32,924 bases of DNA from Clostridia bacterium (GCA_017938425.1 JAGBBQ010000061.1:1-32924); one strand, 5' to 3'; counted from the first letter of the stretch, positions 23,990 through 31,593 are shown. Program-made: numbers and translations. The notes: generated from the letters alone by a model not told the origin.

Positions 23990-24026
23990 GTGGAGGCACC
24001 GGTTACAGTGCCTCCACTCGTTTTTT
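23990..24026. terminator. Bidirectional terminator between copA and the coiled-coil gene
   Basis: GTGGAGGCAC (23990-23999) pairs perfectly with GTGCCTCCAC (24008-24017) around an 8-nt loop. TCGTTTTTT follows on the plus strand, and TTTTATTTTTTG follows on the minus strand. It lies between the convergent ends at 23866 and 24079. Confidence 0.9.
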
Positions 24027-24078
24027 ATTCGCATATCGCTAAATGCGACAGCTCTTTCTATTATAAGCGTATGTAAAA

Positions 24079-25491
24079 TTACTGCTCTTCCTTCTTCGCG
24101 ATCCCGTTCTTCTCCGCTACCGCATCCACGAGCTCCTTGGTCCAACGAGCCTGACGGTCAGAGGAAAGACGGAGGCGCATCGGATAATTCTCGAACGCAG
24201 TGCTCTCGCTCTCATCGGTGAATACGTACTTGGAATCTGCGTACTCCTTGGGATCCAATGCAAGATATGCGGAAAGGGTCTTGCCGCGGATCGCCATCTT
24301 AAGGATGGGATGACGGCCGCTCTTGTACGTACGGTACTTCTTTCCCTCTACCACACGGATCGGATCGTAGGTTGCGATATATGCATCCACGTCATCATAA
24401 CGTGCGCGCATCACATCGTTCAAAAGCTCGCGCTTCTCTGCAAAGGTACGGGTGCGCAGGTTTCCGAAGGGATCCGTCTCGCCTTCCGCCTCACCCTCGG
24501 ACTCTGCCTCCTCGGGCTCCTCGGCAACCTCCTCTGCTGCCTCCGCAGCGGCAAGAGCGGCCTCCTTTTCGGCTATAAGACGCTCTCTCTCTGCAAGGGC
24601 GGCATCTCTCTCGGCATACGCCTTTTCCTTCGCCTCAAGGGCATCCTCGCCCGCGTACAGAGCCGTCACCTTCTCGGCAAGCGCATCCTCGATCCGCTTC
24701 AGCTCTGCCTCGGTCTCGGTGATCGCCTTCTCTCTCTGTGCCAGAGCATCCTTATCGGCAAAGAGCGCCTCGGTCTGCGCAGCGAGCGCATCCTCGATCT
24801 TCTTCAGCTCCGCCTCGGTCTCGGCGAGTGCCTTCTCCTTCTCGGCAAGAGCGGCGGCATTCTTATCAAGCTCGGCCTTCGCCTCGGCGAGGGCGGCCTG
24901 CTTCTTAGCGAGCGCGTCCAGCTCATCGTAGAGCGCCTTTGCCTTTTCGGCGAGCGCATCCTCGATCTTGCGAAGCCCCGCCTCGCTCGCGCTGAATGTC
25001 TTCTCGCGCTTTGCAAGCGCATCCTTCTCGGCGAAGAACGCCTTCGTCTGTGCGGCAAGCGCATCCTCAACTCTCGTCAGCTCCGCCTGCTCCTTTTCAA
25101 GCTCCTTTGCCTTGGCGGCAAGCGCATCCTTCTCCGCGAAAAGAGACTTCGTCTGCTCGGCGAGCGCATCCTCGATCTTGCGAAGCCCTGCCTCGCTCTC
25201 TGCGAGCGCGGCCTCTCTCTTCTCAAGCGCTGTAAGCTTCTCCGAGACGACTCTCTCGCCCTGCAGGCAACGCGCGCAAAGCGCGCCGTCGAGCATCTGC
25301 TCCGCAGCACTTACAAGATCCACGGCGGTGCCTTTCTTAGAATCGATGAGAGAAAGCTCTACCGGCACCTTAACAAGCTTCTTACCCTCGCCCTCCGTGG
25401 GATAGTATACACCGATCTCCACAGCCTTAGCGGGTGCCCCGACACTTTTTCTTCCTGCCGTAACGGCAACATCTTCTACGATAAATTTCAC
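24079..25491 (-). CDS. Coiled-coil protein with 35-residue repeats and a conserved C-terminal domain
   Basis: This 470-residue protein is probably cytoplasmic, with no signal or membrane segment. Residues 1-85 form a small domain with a CARC pair (Cys72, Cys75). From about 86 to 325 it is a long coiled coil built of about five repeats of 35 residues with the core KIEDALAEQTKSLFAEKDAL, giving heptad periodicity. An acidic hinge (AAEEVAEEPEEAESEGEAEG) leads to a C-terminal domain (about 345-470) with RGKTLSAYLALDPKEYADSK and MRLRLSSDRQARWTKELVDA, a module I have seen in other uncharacterised Clostridia proteins. The start is GTG at 25491, 10 nt after GGAGG. A scaffold or nucleoid role is only a guess. 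Confidence 0.8.
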   Translation of the reverse strand: MKFIVEDVAVTAGRKSVGAPAKAVEIGVYYPTEGEGKKLVKVPVELSLIDSKKGTAVDLVSAAEQMLDGALCARCLQGERVVSEKLTALEKREAALAESEAGLRKIEDALAEQTKSLFAEKDALAAKAKELEKEQAELTRVEDALAAQTKAFFAEKDALAKREKTFSASEAGLRKIEDALAEKAKALYDELDALAKKQAALAEAKAELDKNAAALAEKEKALAETEAELKKIEDALAAQTEALFADKDALAQREKAITETEAELKRIEDALAEKVTALYAGEDALEAKEKAYAERDAALAERERLIAEKEAALAAAEAAEEVAEEPEEAESEGEAEGETDPFGNLRTRTFAEKRELLNDVMRARYDDVDAYIATYDPIRVVEGKKYRTYKSGRHPILKMAIRGKTLSAYLALDPKEYADSKYVFTDESESTAFENYPMRLRLSSDRQARWTKELVDAVAEKNGIAKKEEQ

Positions 25492-25560
25492 GATTATAGC
25501 ACCTCCGTCAAATTTTCGGTCTTTATAATAATATTAAATAATAAAATCTTTGCTAACAAA

Positions 25561-25589
25561 ATTTTATCATACCTGCCCCGTTTTGTCAA
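25561..25589 (-). promoter_or_regulatory. Promoter of the coiled-coil protein gene
   Basis: On the minus strand, TTGACA (25584-25589), a 17-nt spacer ending in TGA, and TAAAAT (25561-25566) form a consensus -35 with an extended -10. The leader is about 65 nt and AT-rich. Confidence 0.85.
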
Positions 25590-25769
25590 CTGTTTTTAAC
25601 AAATTTTTATGTTGTTTTTGCGAAAATTTGTAATATTTTTTTAAAAAACTCGAAATTATCCCTGTTTTCCAACGAGAAAAACAGGCAAAGCACGGCAAAA
25701 AATGCGCGCGCCGTTTTCGCACACAAAAAACCGGAGCCGTTTTTTTCGAAAATATTTTTTCAAAACCCC
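25590..25769. other. Intergenic region with three hairpins, no gene seen
   Basis: CCTGTTTT (near 25659) pairs with AAAACAGG, then ACGGC...GCCGT is followed by TTTTC (25691-25715), and a further CCGGAGCCG is followed by seven T (about 25729-25746). The last two resemble weak terminators on the plus strand, although no plus-strand gene precedes them. A small RNA could end here, but I find no convincing promoter for it. Confidence 0.35.
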
Positions 25770-25798
25770 TTGAAATTTATGAAGTGTTGTGTTATAAT
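25770..25798 (+). promoter_or_regulatory. Promoter of rpmB
   Basis: TTGAAA (25770-25775), a 17-nt spacer ending in TGTGT and TATAAT (25793-25798) form a strong sigma-A promoter. The transcript would start near 25805, about 70 nt before the rpmB start. Confidence 0.88.
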
Positions 25799-25833
25799 AG
25801 TCGGTGTCAATCTGTGATTACAAAAAAATTATA

Positions 25834-25869
25834 TAAAATTCCGCCACCTCGGCGAGATTTTAGGAGGTG
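25834..25869 (+). promoter_or_regulatory. rpmB leader hairpin with anti-Shine-Dalgarno loop
   Basis: TAAAATTCCGCC (25834-25845) pairs with GGCGAGATTTTA (25851-25862): 11 of 12 positions, including one T.G, with one C.A mismatch. The 5-nt loop ACCTC (25846-25850), with the preceding C, is exactly complementary to GAGGTG (25864-25869) of the ribosome site, which directly abuts the stem. An H-type pseudoknot or an alternative hairpin would hide the ribosome site, so translational control of L28 is likely. Confidence 0.65.
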
Positions 25870-25874
25870 TCAAA

Positions 25875-26060
25875 ATGGCAAATTGCAGCGTTTGCGGCAA
25901 GGGCGTGACTTTCGGTCACAACGTATCTCACTCTAACCGCAAGACCAACAGAACCTGGAAGCCCAACATCCGCAAGGTGAAGGCAGTCGTTAACGGTACG
26001 AACACGACCGTTTACGTATGCTCCCGTTGCCTGCGCTCCGGCAAGATCGAGCGCGCGTAA
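25875..26060 (+). CDS. rpmB: 50S ribosomal protein L28
   Basis: This 61-residue component of the large ribosomal subunit starts MANCSVCGKGVTFGHNVSHS, continues with RKTNRTWKPNIRKVK, and ends in YVCSRCLRSGKIERA. Cys4, Cys7, Cys49 and Cys52 form the zinc ribbon of the C+ type, so this copy needs zinc. The length is normal for Firmicutes. AGGAGGTG lies 5 nt before the ATG, within reach of the anti-Shine-Dalgarno loop upstream. It is monocistronic, with its own promoter and a strong terminator. Confidence 0.97.
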   Translation: MANCSVCGKGVTFGHNVSHSNRKTNRTWKPNIRKVKAVVNGTNTTVYVCSRCLRSGKIERA

Positions 26061-26066
26061 GGCTTT

Positions 26067-26100
26067 AAAAAACGCCGCTTTTGAAAGCGGCGTTTTTTAT
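26067..26100 (+). terminator. Terminator of rpmB
   Basis: AAAAAACGCCGCTTT (26067-26081) pairs with AAAGCGGCGTTTTTT (26084-26098), a perfect stem followed by further T residues. It begins 6 bp after the rpmB stop. The symmetrical A and T tracts make it bidirectional in principle. Confidence 0.93.
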
Positions 26101-26125
26101 TTTTGCAAAAAAAGGAGGTGCGGCT

Positions 26126-26902
26126 GTGGCGATCGTCATCGTCAGCCCACGGATCTGCGACGAATGCAGAGCGGCACTCGCGGCAGAGGGCTTTTCCGTT
26201 CGCCTATGCCCCGAGAGCGATGCGCTCCCCGCGCCGATCTGCCATCATCCCGATTCGCTTATGGCGCATTTTTCGGGCAGGCTCTTTTGCCCGACGGATT
26301 ATTATAACAAAAACACCGCGTTCTTCTCCTCCCTCGGCTATCCGGTGCTTACCGTCGAAGGAAGGCACGGCGGGGCTTATCCCGAGGACTGCACGTTTAA
26401 TCTTCTCACACTCGGAAAGAATGCGTTCTTCCATCCGCGCGCACTCGCGACGGCGATCAAGGACGCGCTGCACGGGCTTGGCTACCGCGCGCTTCCTACG
26501 CGCCAGGGGTATGCCGCCTGCTCGGTTTGCCGGGTAGACGGCACGCACGCCATCACCGCCGACATGGGGATGGCAAGGGTGCTGAAAAAAGCGGGCGTAA
26601 CGGTGCTTTCGATCGAGGAGGGCGGCATTCTTCTGCCCCCCTACGCGCACGGCTTTATCGGGGGTGCCTCGGGCGTGTACGGCGACAGGGTCTATTTTTT
26701 CGGAGATATAAAAAAGCATCCGTCCTACGCGGCGATCGAGGACTTTCTGGGGCGGGCGGGCTTTACGCCCGTATCCTTATCGGGTGGACCTCTACGAGAC
26801 CTCGGCGGCATTCTTTTTCTGCAAGAGGGCACCGATGAGGACCCCGAGGCAGGGCACGAGGATCAGCCCCACGAAGCCAAAGAGCGAATACCCCGTATAT
26901 AG
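26126..26902 (+). CDS. DUF6873 family GME-fold protein
   Basis: This 258-residue cytoplasmic protein resembles the Clostridia DUF6873 family, predicted to have the fold of guanidino-group modifying enzymes. Family-like stretches are CHHPDSLMAHF, GGAYPEDCTFNLLTLG, RQGYAACSVCRVDG, AITADMGMARVLKKAG, LSIEEGGILLPPYAHGFIGG and FFGDIKKHPSYAAIEDFL. The start is GTG at 26126, 5 nt after AAAGGAGGTG; an upstream in-frame ATG at 26081 lies within the rpmB terminator and is rejected. Family members usually end near the PLRDLGGIL stretch. Here about 28 extra charged residues (QEGTDEDPEAGHEDQPHE) read antisense into the convergent gene. Whether it has enzyme activity is unknown. Confidence 0.8.
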   Translation: MAIVIVSPRICDECRAALAAEGFSVRLCPESDALPAPICHHPDSLMAHFSGRLFCPTDYYNKNTAFFSSLGYPVLTVEGRHGGAYPEDCTFNLLTLGKNAFFHPRALATAIKDALHGLGYRALPTRQGYAACSVCRVDGTHAITADMGMARVLKKAGVTVLSIEEGGILLPPYAHGFIGGASGVYGDRVYFFGDIKKHPSYAAIEDFLGRAGFTPVSLSGGPLRDLGGILFLQEGTDEDPEAGHEDQPHEAKERIPRI

Positions 26903-27844
26903 GAGCATCAGCGTGATCAGGGGATGGACACCGAGGCTTTTGCCGAGGATGCGCGGCTCCGCGATCTGGCGCATGATCTCGTGCGCAACGAGAAGGACGA
27001 GAAGCCCGATGCCGCGCCCCGTGCTTCCCATCAGAAACGAGAGCACGCTCCAGGGCACGAGCACCGTGCCGACGCCGATCACGGGCAGGATATCGAGCAG
27101 CGCGATGATCGCCGCCATCAGAACGGCGTATTCCGCGCGCAGGATAAGCAGTCCGACGAAAACCAGCACGAAGGTCATAAGCATCAGAATTCCGTAGGAG
27201 CGCAGATAACCGAGAAGGGTCTTTAAAAAGCCGTCCTTAAAGGCGGCAACGTGCGCACGCACAGAGGGCGGAAGCAAGCCCTTCAGCATAGAAAGCACGC
27301 GCTCAAGATCCCAACAGATATACAGCACGGAAACCACGCTGACAAGCAAAAAAAGCAAAACGCGCGGCACGGCGCGCGCTGCGGCGGTCATAGACGAGAG
27401 CACGCCCGATACGAGTGAGGCGGTGGCGGCGCTGATCGACTCTGCGATCTTCTCCTCAAAGACGGCGGCCGCCTCGCTATCGCCGAGCATTCCGTGCGGA
27501 AAGCGGAGCACGGCGGAGAGCATTGCGGAAAGCTCGCCGGAATCCGAGAGGTTGCCGACAAAGCGCCACGCCTCCCCCGCTACGGCATACAGCAAAAGGC
27601 CGATGCCCACAAGCACGGCAAGCAGAGAAAAAAGAGAAAGCGACATACGGCAGAGCCTTTTCGGAAGATGCAGCTTTCCCGCGAGCATTTCCGCCGGGCG
27701 GCGCAGGACGTACGCGACGAGCAAGGCAAGCGCAAAGGGCAAAAGCAGAGAAAGCGCATACCGAAAGAAAAGATAGATGAGCGCGGCGGCGCCGAAGCCG
27801 CAAACCGTCAAATAGGCGTATTTTCTCAGTTTTTGTGCGTCCAT
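26792..27844 (-). CDS. ytvI: AI-2E family transporter / YtvI-like membrane protein
   Basis: This 350-residue polytopic membrane protein of the AI-2E exporter (PurR-associated permease) superfamily is closest in style to the sporulation integral membrane protein YtvI. About eight membrane segments are seen. The conserved C-terminal core reads LDILPVIGVGTVLVPW, then HEIMRQIAEPRILGKSLGVH and PLITLMLLYTGYSLFGFVGL. The start is taken at ATG 27844, with GAGG 5 nt upstream; GTG at 27850 falls inside that site. The stop TAG at 26792 is 111 bp inside the convergent DUF6873 gene. No terminator separates the two. A role in sporulation is inferred from the family, and the transported substrate is unknown. 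Confidence 0.83.
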   Translation of the reverse strand: MDAQKLRKYAYLTVCGFGAAALIYLFFRYALSLLLPFALALLVAYVLRRPAEMLAGKLHLPKRLCRMSLSLFSLLAVLVGIGLLLYAVAGEAWRFVGNLSDSGELSAMLSAVLRFPHGMLGDSEAAAVFEEKIAESISAATASLVSGVLSSMTAAARAVPRVLLFLLVSVVSVLYICWDLERVLSMLKGLLPPSVRAHVAAFKDGFLKTLLGYLRSYGILMLMTFVLVFVGLLILRAEYAVLMAAIIALLDILPVIGVGTVLVPWSVLSFLMGSTGRGIGLLVLLVAHEIMRQIAEPRILGKSLGVHPLITLMLLYTGYSLFGFVGLILVPCLGVLIGALLQKKNAAEVS

Positions 27845-27944
27845 ATCCACCTCAAAGAAAATAAATATTTACATTTTTTTCGTTTTTTCTACCGTATATT
27901 ATATTCAAAAAGAAACAATATTATTCTAAAAGGAGTACAAAAAA

Positions 27945-28418
27945 ATGGTAATCATTGAAATGGAAAACGGCAAAGAGATCAAGCTCGAGCTGAATGCCGA
28001 GGCGGCTCCCATCACCGTGGAAAACTTTCTTTCTCTTGTGAAGGACGGCTTCTACGACGGACTGATCTTCCACCGCGTGATCCCCGGCTTTATGATCCAG
28101 GGCGGCGATCCGCTCGGTAACGGTATGGGAGGCTCGGAGAAGAAGATCAAGGGCGAATTTGCCTCCAACGGGCACCCGAACCCCATCCGCCACACCCGCG
28201 GCGTGATCTCCATGGCACGTGCAATGGACAAGAACAGCGCGTCCTCGCAGTTCTTTATTATGCACGCAGACGCACCGCATCTTGACGGACAGTACGCCGC
28301 CTTCGGCAAGGTGGTTGAGGGGCTCGAGACCGTGGACGAGATCGCTTCCATCCCCACAGACTTCAGCGACCGCCCGAAGATCGCAATGCGTATGAAGAGA
28401 GTTTATATCGCGGAGTAA
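27945..28418 (+). CDS. Peptidyl-prolyl cis-trans isomerase, cyclophilin type
   Basis: This 157-residue cytoplasmic cyclophilin speeds prolyl bond isomerisation in protein folding. The catalytic arginine region FHRVIPGFMIQGGDP is intact, as are ISMARAMDKNSASSQFFI, HLDGQYAAFGKVVEGL and the final strand KIAMRMKRVYI. It has no signal peptide, so it is of the PpiB class and not the exported form. AAAGGAG lies 10 nt before the ATG. The 100-bp divergent spacer with the ytvI-like gene is AT-rich, with a TATATTATAT stretch but no clear -35. Confidence 0.95.
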   Translation: MVIIEMENGKEIKLELNAEAAPITVENFLSLVKDGFYDGLIFHRVIPGFMIQGGDPLGNGMGGSEKKIKGEFASNGHPNPIRHTRGVISMARAMDKNSASSQFFIMHADAPHLDGQYAAFGKVVEGLETVDEIASIPTDFSDRPKIAMRMKRVYIAE

Positions 28419-28465
28419 TTTTCAAAAAGAAGAAGCTGCGTCAATTTTTTCGTTCTCTTCGATAT

Positions 28466-28510
28466 AAAAAAAGTCACCTGCTATCTTTATGTGATGGCAG
28501 GTGACTTTTT
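28466..28510. terminator. Bidirectional terminator between the cyclophilin and rlmA genes
   Basis: AAAAAGTCACCTGC and ATC (28468-28484) pair with GAT and GCAGGTGACTTTTT (28493-28510), with one mismatch. A/T tracts flank both sides, so it serves convergent transcripts from 28418 and 28561. Confidence 0.9.
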
Positions 28511-28560
28511 ATGGGCTGCGTGCGGTCGGAAACAATTTCCGCGCTTGACTCGGCGCCTTT

Positions 28561-29379
28561 TCATATTTTTTTGTAGAGAAAGAGGCGGAAATGGATCGGC
28601 GTTTTCAGCGAGGAGAGCGCAAGGAGCGCATCTCTTCCCTTCTTGCCCGTGCGGTAAGCATAGGGCGTCATCTCAAAGAGGGCGCGGATATGCGAGGGCT
28701 CTGTGATCTCGATCTCCTCTCGGATCTCCACGCTTTCCTCCAAGGAAAAGCCATCGGGGATCTCTTCGGAGACCTCGTTATAATAAGGGCTTTCGTACAG
28801 CACCCGCTTCAGCCCGTACAGATGCTCGCGCTCGGGCACCGCCATAAAAAGGCGGCCTCCCTTTTTCAGAACGCGCAGGCACTCCTCTCTTGCGAAGGGA
28901 GCAAAAAAATTCAGAAGCGCATCCACGCTGCCGCTCGCGACGGGCATATCGTACACGCCCGCAACGGCAGGATGCAGATCCCCTCTGCGCTTGGCAAGGC
29001 GGCGCACCGCCTCCTTCGAGATATCGAAGGAATAGATCTCTGCCGCGCGCTCCGCTTTTTCAAGCGCTTCGGCAAGACGCCCCGTATAGTATCCCTCTCC
29101 CGCACCGCCGTCAAGAACCGCGCCTCCCTTTGGCAGGGTGCGAAGCACGGCTTCGTTCAGCGCATCCGAGAGCGGCGCATAATAGCCCGCATCCAGAAAG
29201 GCGCGGCGGGATAGGATCATTTCCTTATTGTCACCGTGCGTGCCGCCCACGTTCGTGAGAAGGAGATTGTAGTAGCCCTCCTTGGCACGGTCATACGAAT
29301 GTCCCGCGGCGCATCTTGCGCACCGCTCCTCAATGACGAGCGGCGCCTTGCACTTCGGGCAAATATAAATCGTTTGCAT
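28561..29379 (-). CDS. rlmA: 23S rRNA (guanine-N1)-methyltransferase RlmA-like
   Basis: This 272-residue cytoplasmic SAM-dependent methyltransferase methylates guanine (745 or 748 in E. coli numbering) of 23S rRNA. A zinc finger is formed by Cys7, Cys10, Cys23 and His27, followed by the typical HSYDRAKEGYYNLLL. The SAM-binding motif is VLDGGAGEGYYTGRLA, with the acidic residue in IYSFDISKEAV; the motif IV region is LLNFFAPFAREECLRVLKKG. The length agrees with RlmA/TlrB. It starts 14 nt downstream of the GH28 gene with AGGAG at the junction, so it is co-transcribed with two carbohydrate genes, an unexpected neighbourhood for an rRNA modifier. Confidence 0.9.
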   Translation of the reverse strand: MQTIYICPKCKAPLVIEERCARCAAGHSYDRAKEGYYNLLLTNVGGTHGDNKEMILSRRAFLDAGYYAPLSDALNEAVLRTLPKGGAVLDGGAGEGYYTGRLAEALEKAERAAEIYSFDISKEAVRRLAKRRGDLHPAVAGVYDMPVASGSVDALLNFFAPFAREECLRVLKKGGRLFMAVPEREHLYGLKRVLYESPYYNEVSEEIPDGFSLEESVEIREEIEITEPSHIRALFEMTPYAYRTGKKGRDALLALSSLKTPIHFRLFLYKKI

Positions 29380-29393
29380 ATACGCTCCTGATT

Positions 29394-30665
29394 TTAAAAA
29401 TTACAGCGGTGCTTCTCGAAATCCGCGCACCCCTCAATACAAACGGACTCCTCCACGCCGTAAAGTCCGCCGTGAATCCGGAAATTTTCAAGCGTTACGC
29501 CGCTTGCGCCCGAGAATAAGAGAAGGTTGCTTCCGCGATAGGCATATTCCTTTTCGGAAAGATCGGTGGATTTATCGGCGTATTGCATTTCGATATTCCG
29601 AAGCGCAAGTCCGTCAATACTGCCATCGATTGCCTCAACGGAGGTCATCACATCCGCTGTGGTACGCACGTTTTGCATGGAAACGTTTTTAATATAAGCA
29701 CCATTCTTGGCAAAGGCTTGCAAAAGACGGTCGGTATGATCCGCCGAGATATCCGAAAAATGCACATCCTCGATATCCGCCCGCCCGCGCTCTCCGTACG
29801 CCGTGCAAAGCTGAACAACATTTAAGGCCTGCTTGATCACGATGCCGTGAATACGCGCGTGACGGATCACACCCGTGCCGACACCGATACGGAAGGCGCA
29901 GATGCCCGTTCTCAGCACACAATTGGTGACCGTGACATACTCGCAGTGCATATCCTTATTCTTCAGTCTTTGCTCGCAGGCGCGGAGGGTGATGGCATCG
30001 TCCCCCGTTTCGATGATGCAATCCGAAACGGTTACATGGCGGCAGGCATCGATATCAATGCCGTCGGAATTCAGCATCCAGATCGGATTTCTTATCTGAA
30101 CACCGCGGATCTGCACGTACTCGCATCCGTGCAAAAAGCAAGACCAGCAGGGAGAATCCAGGATCGTGATATCCTGCACACGCACGTTTTTGCACTCAAT
30201 GAAGCAGATCAGCTGTCCGGGGCGCATCTTTTGTTTGTCCCGAAGCTCGCTTCTTCCGTGGCACCAGCCGTACATCTTGTCGGCCGCGGAGTCCACGCGA
30301 TACACGAAGGCGTGCAGATTTCCGTTCACCGTTCCAAGGCCCGTGATCGCAACATCCGTTACCTCGTGCGCGATGATCAAGTGCTTTCCAACCCAGCCCT
30401 CGGCCTCGCAGGAAGCGTTTTGTTCATACGCATCGAGCGCATTGTAGTCATCAAGATTTTCGGAGGCAATCAGCTCCGCACCCATTGCAAGATGCAGCTC
30501 GACGTGGTTTTTCAGCCACACCGTTCCGATCTTGTATTTTCCTGCGGGAACGGTCACACGACCGCCGCCCGTGGAGGCGCAGGCATCGATTGCGCTTTGA
30601 AGAGCGTGGGTACAGAGCGTTTTTCCGTCTGAAGCCGCTCCGAAATCACACAGACATGTATTCAT
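29394..30665 (-). CDS. Glycoside hydrolase family 28-like (polygalacturonase-type) protein
   Basis: This 423-residue right-handed beta-helix enzyme of the pectinase family is probably cytoplasmic, as no signal peptide is seen. It has the N-terminal pectate-lyase-like opening DFGAASDGKTLCTHALQSAI and VTVPAGKYKIGTVWLKNHVE. The catalytic carboxylates are NSDGIDID (Asp201) and TGDDAIT (Asp222, Asp223). The GHG histidine of classic GH28 enzymes is not found; the corresponding stretch reads TGICAFRIG. The enzyme is also unusually rich in cysteine. I prefer the ATG at 30665, 7 nt after GGGAG, to the ATG at 30671, which nearly touches that site. The start overlaps the esterase gene by 20 bp. It likely acts on imported pectin or rhamnogalacturonan fragments. 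Confidence 0.85.
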   Translation of the reverse strand: MNTCLCDFGAASDGKTLCTHALQSAIDACASTGGGRVTVPAGKYKIGTVWLKNHVELHLAMGAELIASENLDDYNALDAYEQNASCEAEGWVGKHLIIAHEVTDVAITGLGTVNGNLHAFVYRVDSAADKMYGWCHGRSELRDKQKMRPGQLICFIECKNVRVQDITILDSPCWSCFLHGCEYVQIRGVQIRNPIWMLNSDGIDIDACRHVTVSDCIIETGDDAITLRACEQRLKNKDMHCEYVTVTNCVLRTGICAFRIGVGTGVIRHARIHGIVIKQALNVVQLCTAYGERGRADIEDVHFSDISADHTDRLLQAFAKNGAYIKNVSMQNVRTTADVMTSVEAIDGSIDGLALRNIEMQYADKSTDLSEKEYAYRGSNLLLFSGASGVTLENFRIHGGLYGVEESVCIEGCADFEKHRCNF

Positions 30666-31443
30666 GTCCATTCTCCCAATCCTTTTTTATATTCTCATAG
30701 GCCGCGAAAAATCTTTTTCCAAGAATTTCAAGAGATCTTCTCGAAAAATGAATCTGATCGGGCTCTTCGGTTTTATCCTGCTCGTTGGAGGGAAGATCCG
30801 CCGTGTCCGCAAAGGCACCTCCCATATCCGCCATCACGCGGCGAATGGCACGAATAACCGGAGCGCATTTCTCGGCATTCTGCGCCTTCCATTGCGCACA
30901 AAAATCACCCGTTATGATCGGAACAACGCCCGCCTTGGCTCTCACGCCATGCAAAAGCGCGGAAAGATTTTTATAATGTGTTTCTTCGTCCACATCACGC
31001 GCGGCATCCGATTCGCCCTGATGCCAAAGCATAGCCACCACGCGGTTTTCGGGATTCATGGCAAGCGCGGCATCCAGCATCTGATGCATACGGATGCAGG
31101 CGGGATCCTGCGGCCGCCAGTGGCCGCGCACGAAGCCCGTTGCGCCCAGCGCGGTATCCACGATCAGAATCTTGCGCCCCTCGGCAAGCAAACCGCGCTT
31201 ACAATATTCACGCGCAAAGGAGATCGCAAAATCATACTTTTTCCGCGAATCGGATTCCTCGATTCCAATCTCTGTGGGCAACGGCAAAACCCATTCCCCA
31301 TCTATATACTTGCCCGAGCCATACATGCGGTAAAGCACGCCGTCCGGCAAATGCTCCTCCTGCACAGGACCGTATCCCGAGCCTGCGGCATTGGATTGAC
31401 CCGAAAGCCAGATAATGTCAAATTTTTCGTTTTCAAAATGCAT
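30646..31443 (-). CDS. Sialate O-acetylesterase-like SGNH carbohydrate esterase
   Basis: This 265-residue esterase of the SASA type (CE6-like) should remove acetyl groups from sugars of plant polysaccharides or glycans. Ser17 in WLSGQSNAAGSG is the nucleophile, WHQGESDAARD carries the oxyanion or conserved Gly-Glu-Ser block, and Asp and His of the triad lie in EPDQIHFSRRSLE. No signal peptide is seen, so the protein is cytoplasmic. The ATG at 31443 follows AAGGAGG by 7 nt. The gene is first in the esterase-GH28-rlmA operon and starts 38 bp from the palindromic repeat array, leaving little room for a promoter. None is evident, so one may lie inside the repeats. Confidence 0.88.
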   Translation of the reverse strand: MHFENEKFDIIWLSGQSNAAGSGYGPVQEEHLPDGVLYRMYGSGKYIDGEWVLPLPTEIGIEESDSRKKYDFAISFAREYCKRGLLAEGRKILIVDTALGATGFVRGHWRPQDPACIRMHQMLDAALAMNPENRVVAMLWHQGESDAARDVDEETHYKNLSALLHGVRAKAGVVPIITGDFCAQWKAQNAEKCAPVIRAIRRVMADMGGAFADTADLPSNEQDKTEEPDQIHFSRRSLEILGKRFFAAYENIKKDWENGHEYMSV

Positions 31444-31480
31444 AACAGAACCTCCTTGGATTGAGTGAACTTAGGCACGG

Positions 31481-31593
31481 ATGCTGATTAGCAGAAATTG
31501 TTCAAGACAAGGCAAAGCGAGCCGAAAAAATGAAGCCGTAGACACCTACGGCGATGCTTTCACGCAGTATCACACAATTAATACAATCAGCAT
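31481..31593. repeat. Palindromic MITE-like repeat, copy A
   Basis: This 113-bp unit is bounded by ATGCTG (31481-31486) and CAGCAT (31588-31593) as terminal inverted repeats. It contains the conserved AGACAAGGCAAAGCGAGC core, an internal CCGTAG/CTACGG hairpin and the right half TCACGCAGTATCACACAATT. It is shorter and more divergent than copy B. It is followed by a 34-bp spacer that recurs after the other copies. Confidence 0.85.

Noticed and set aside
24310..25599. Open frame of 429 codons on the plus strand opposite the coiled-coil gene
   Set aside because: Leu/Arg/Gly repeats mirror the repetitive coiled-coil codons; it runs through the minus-strand promoter and has no ribosome site.
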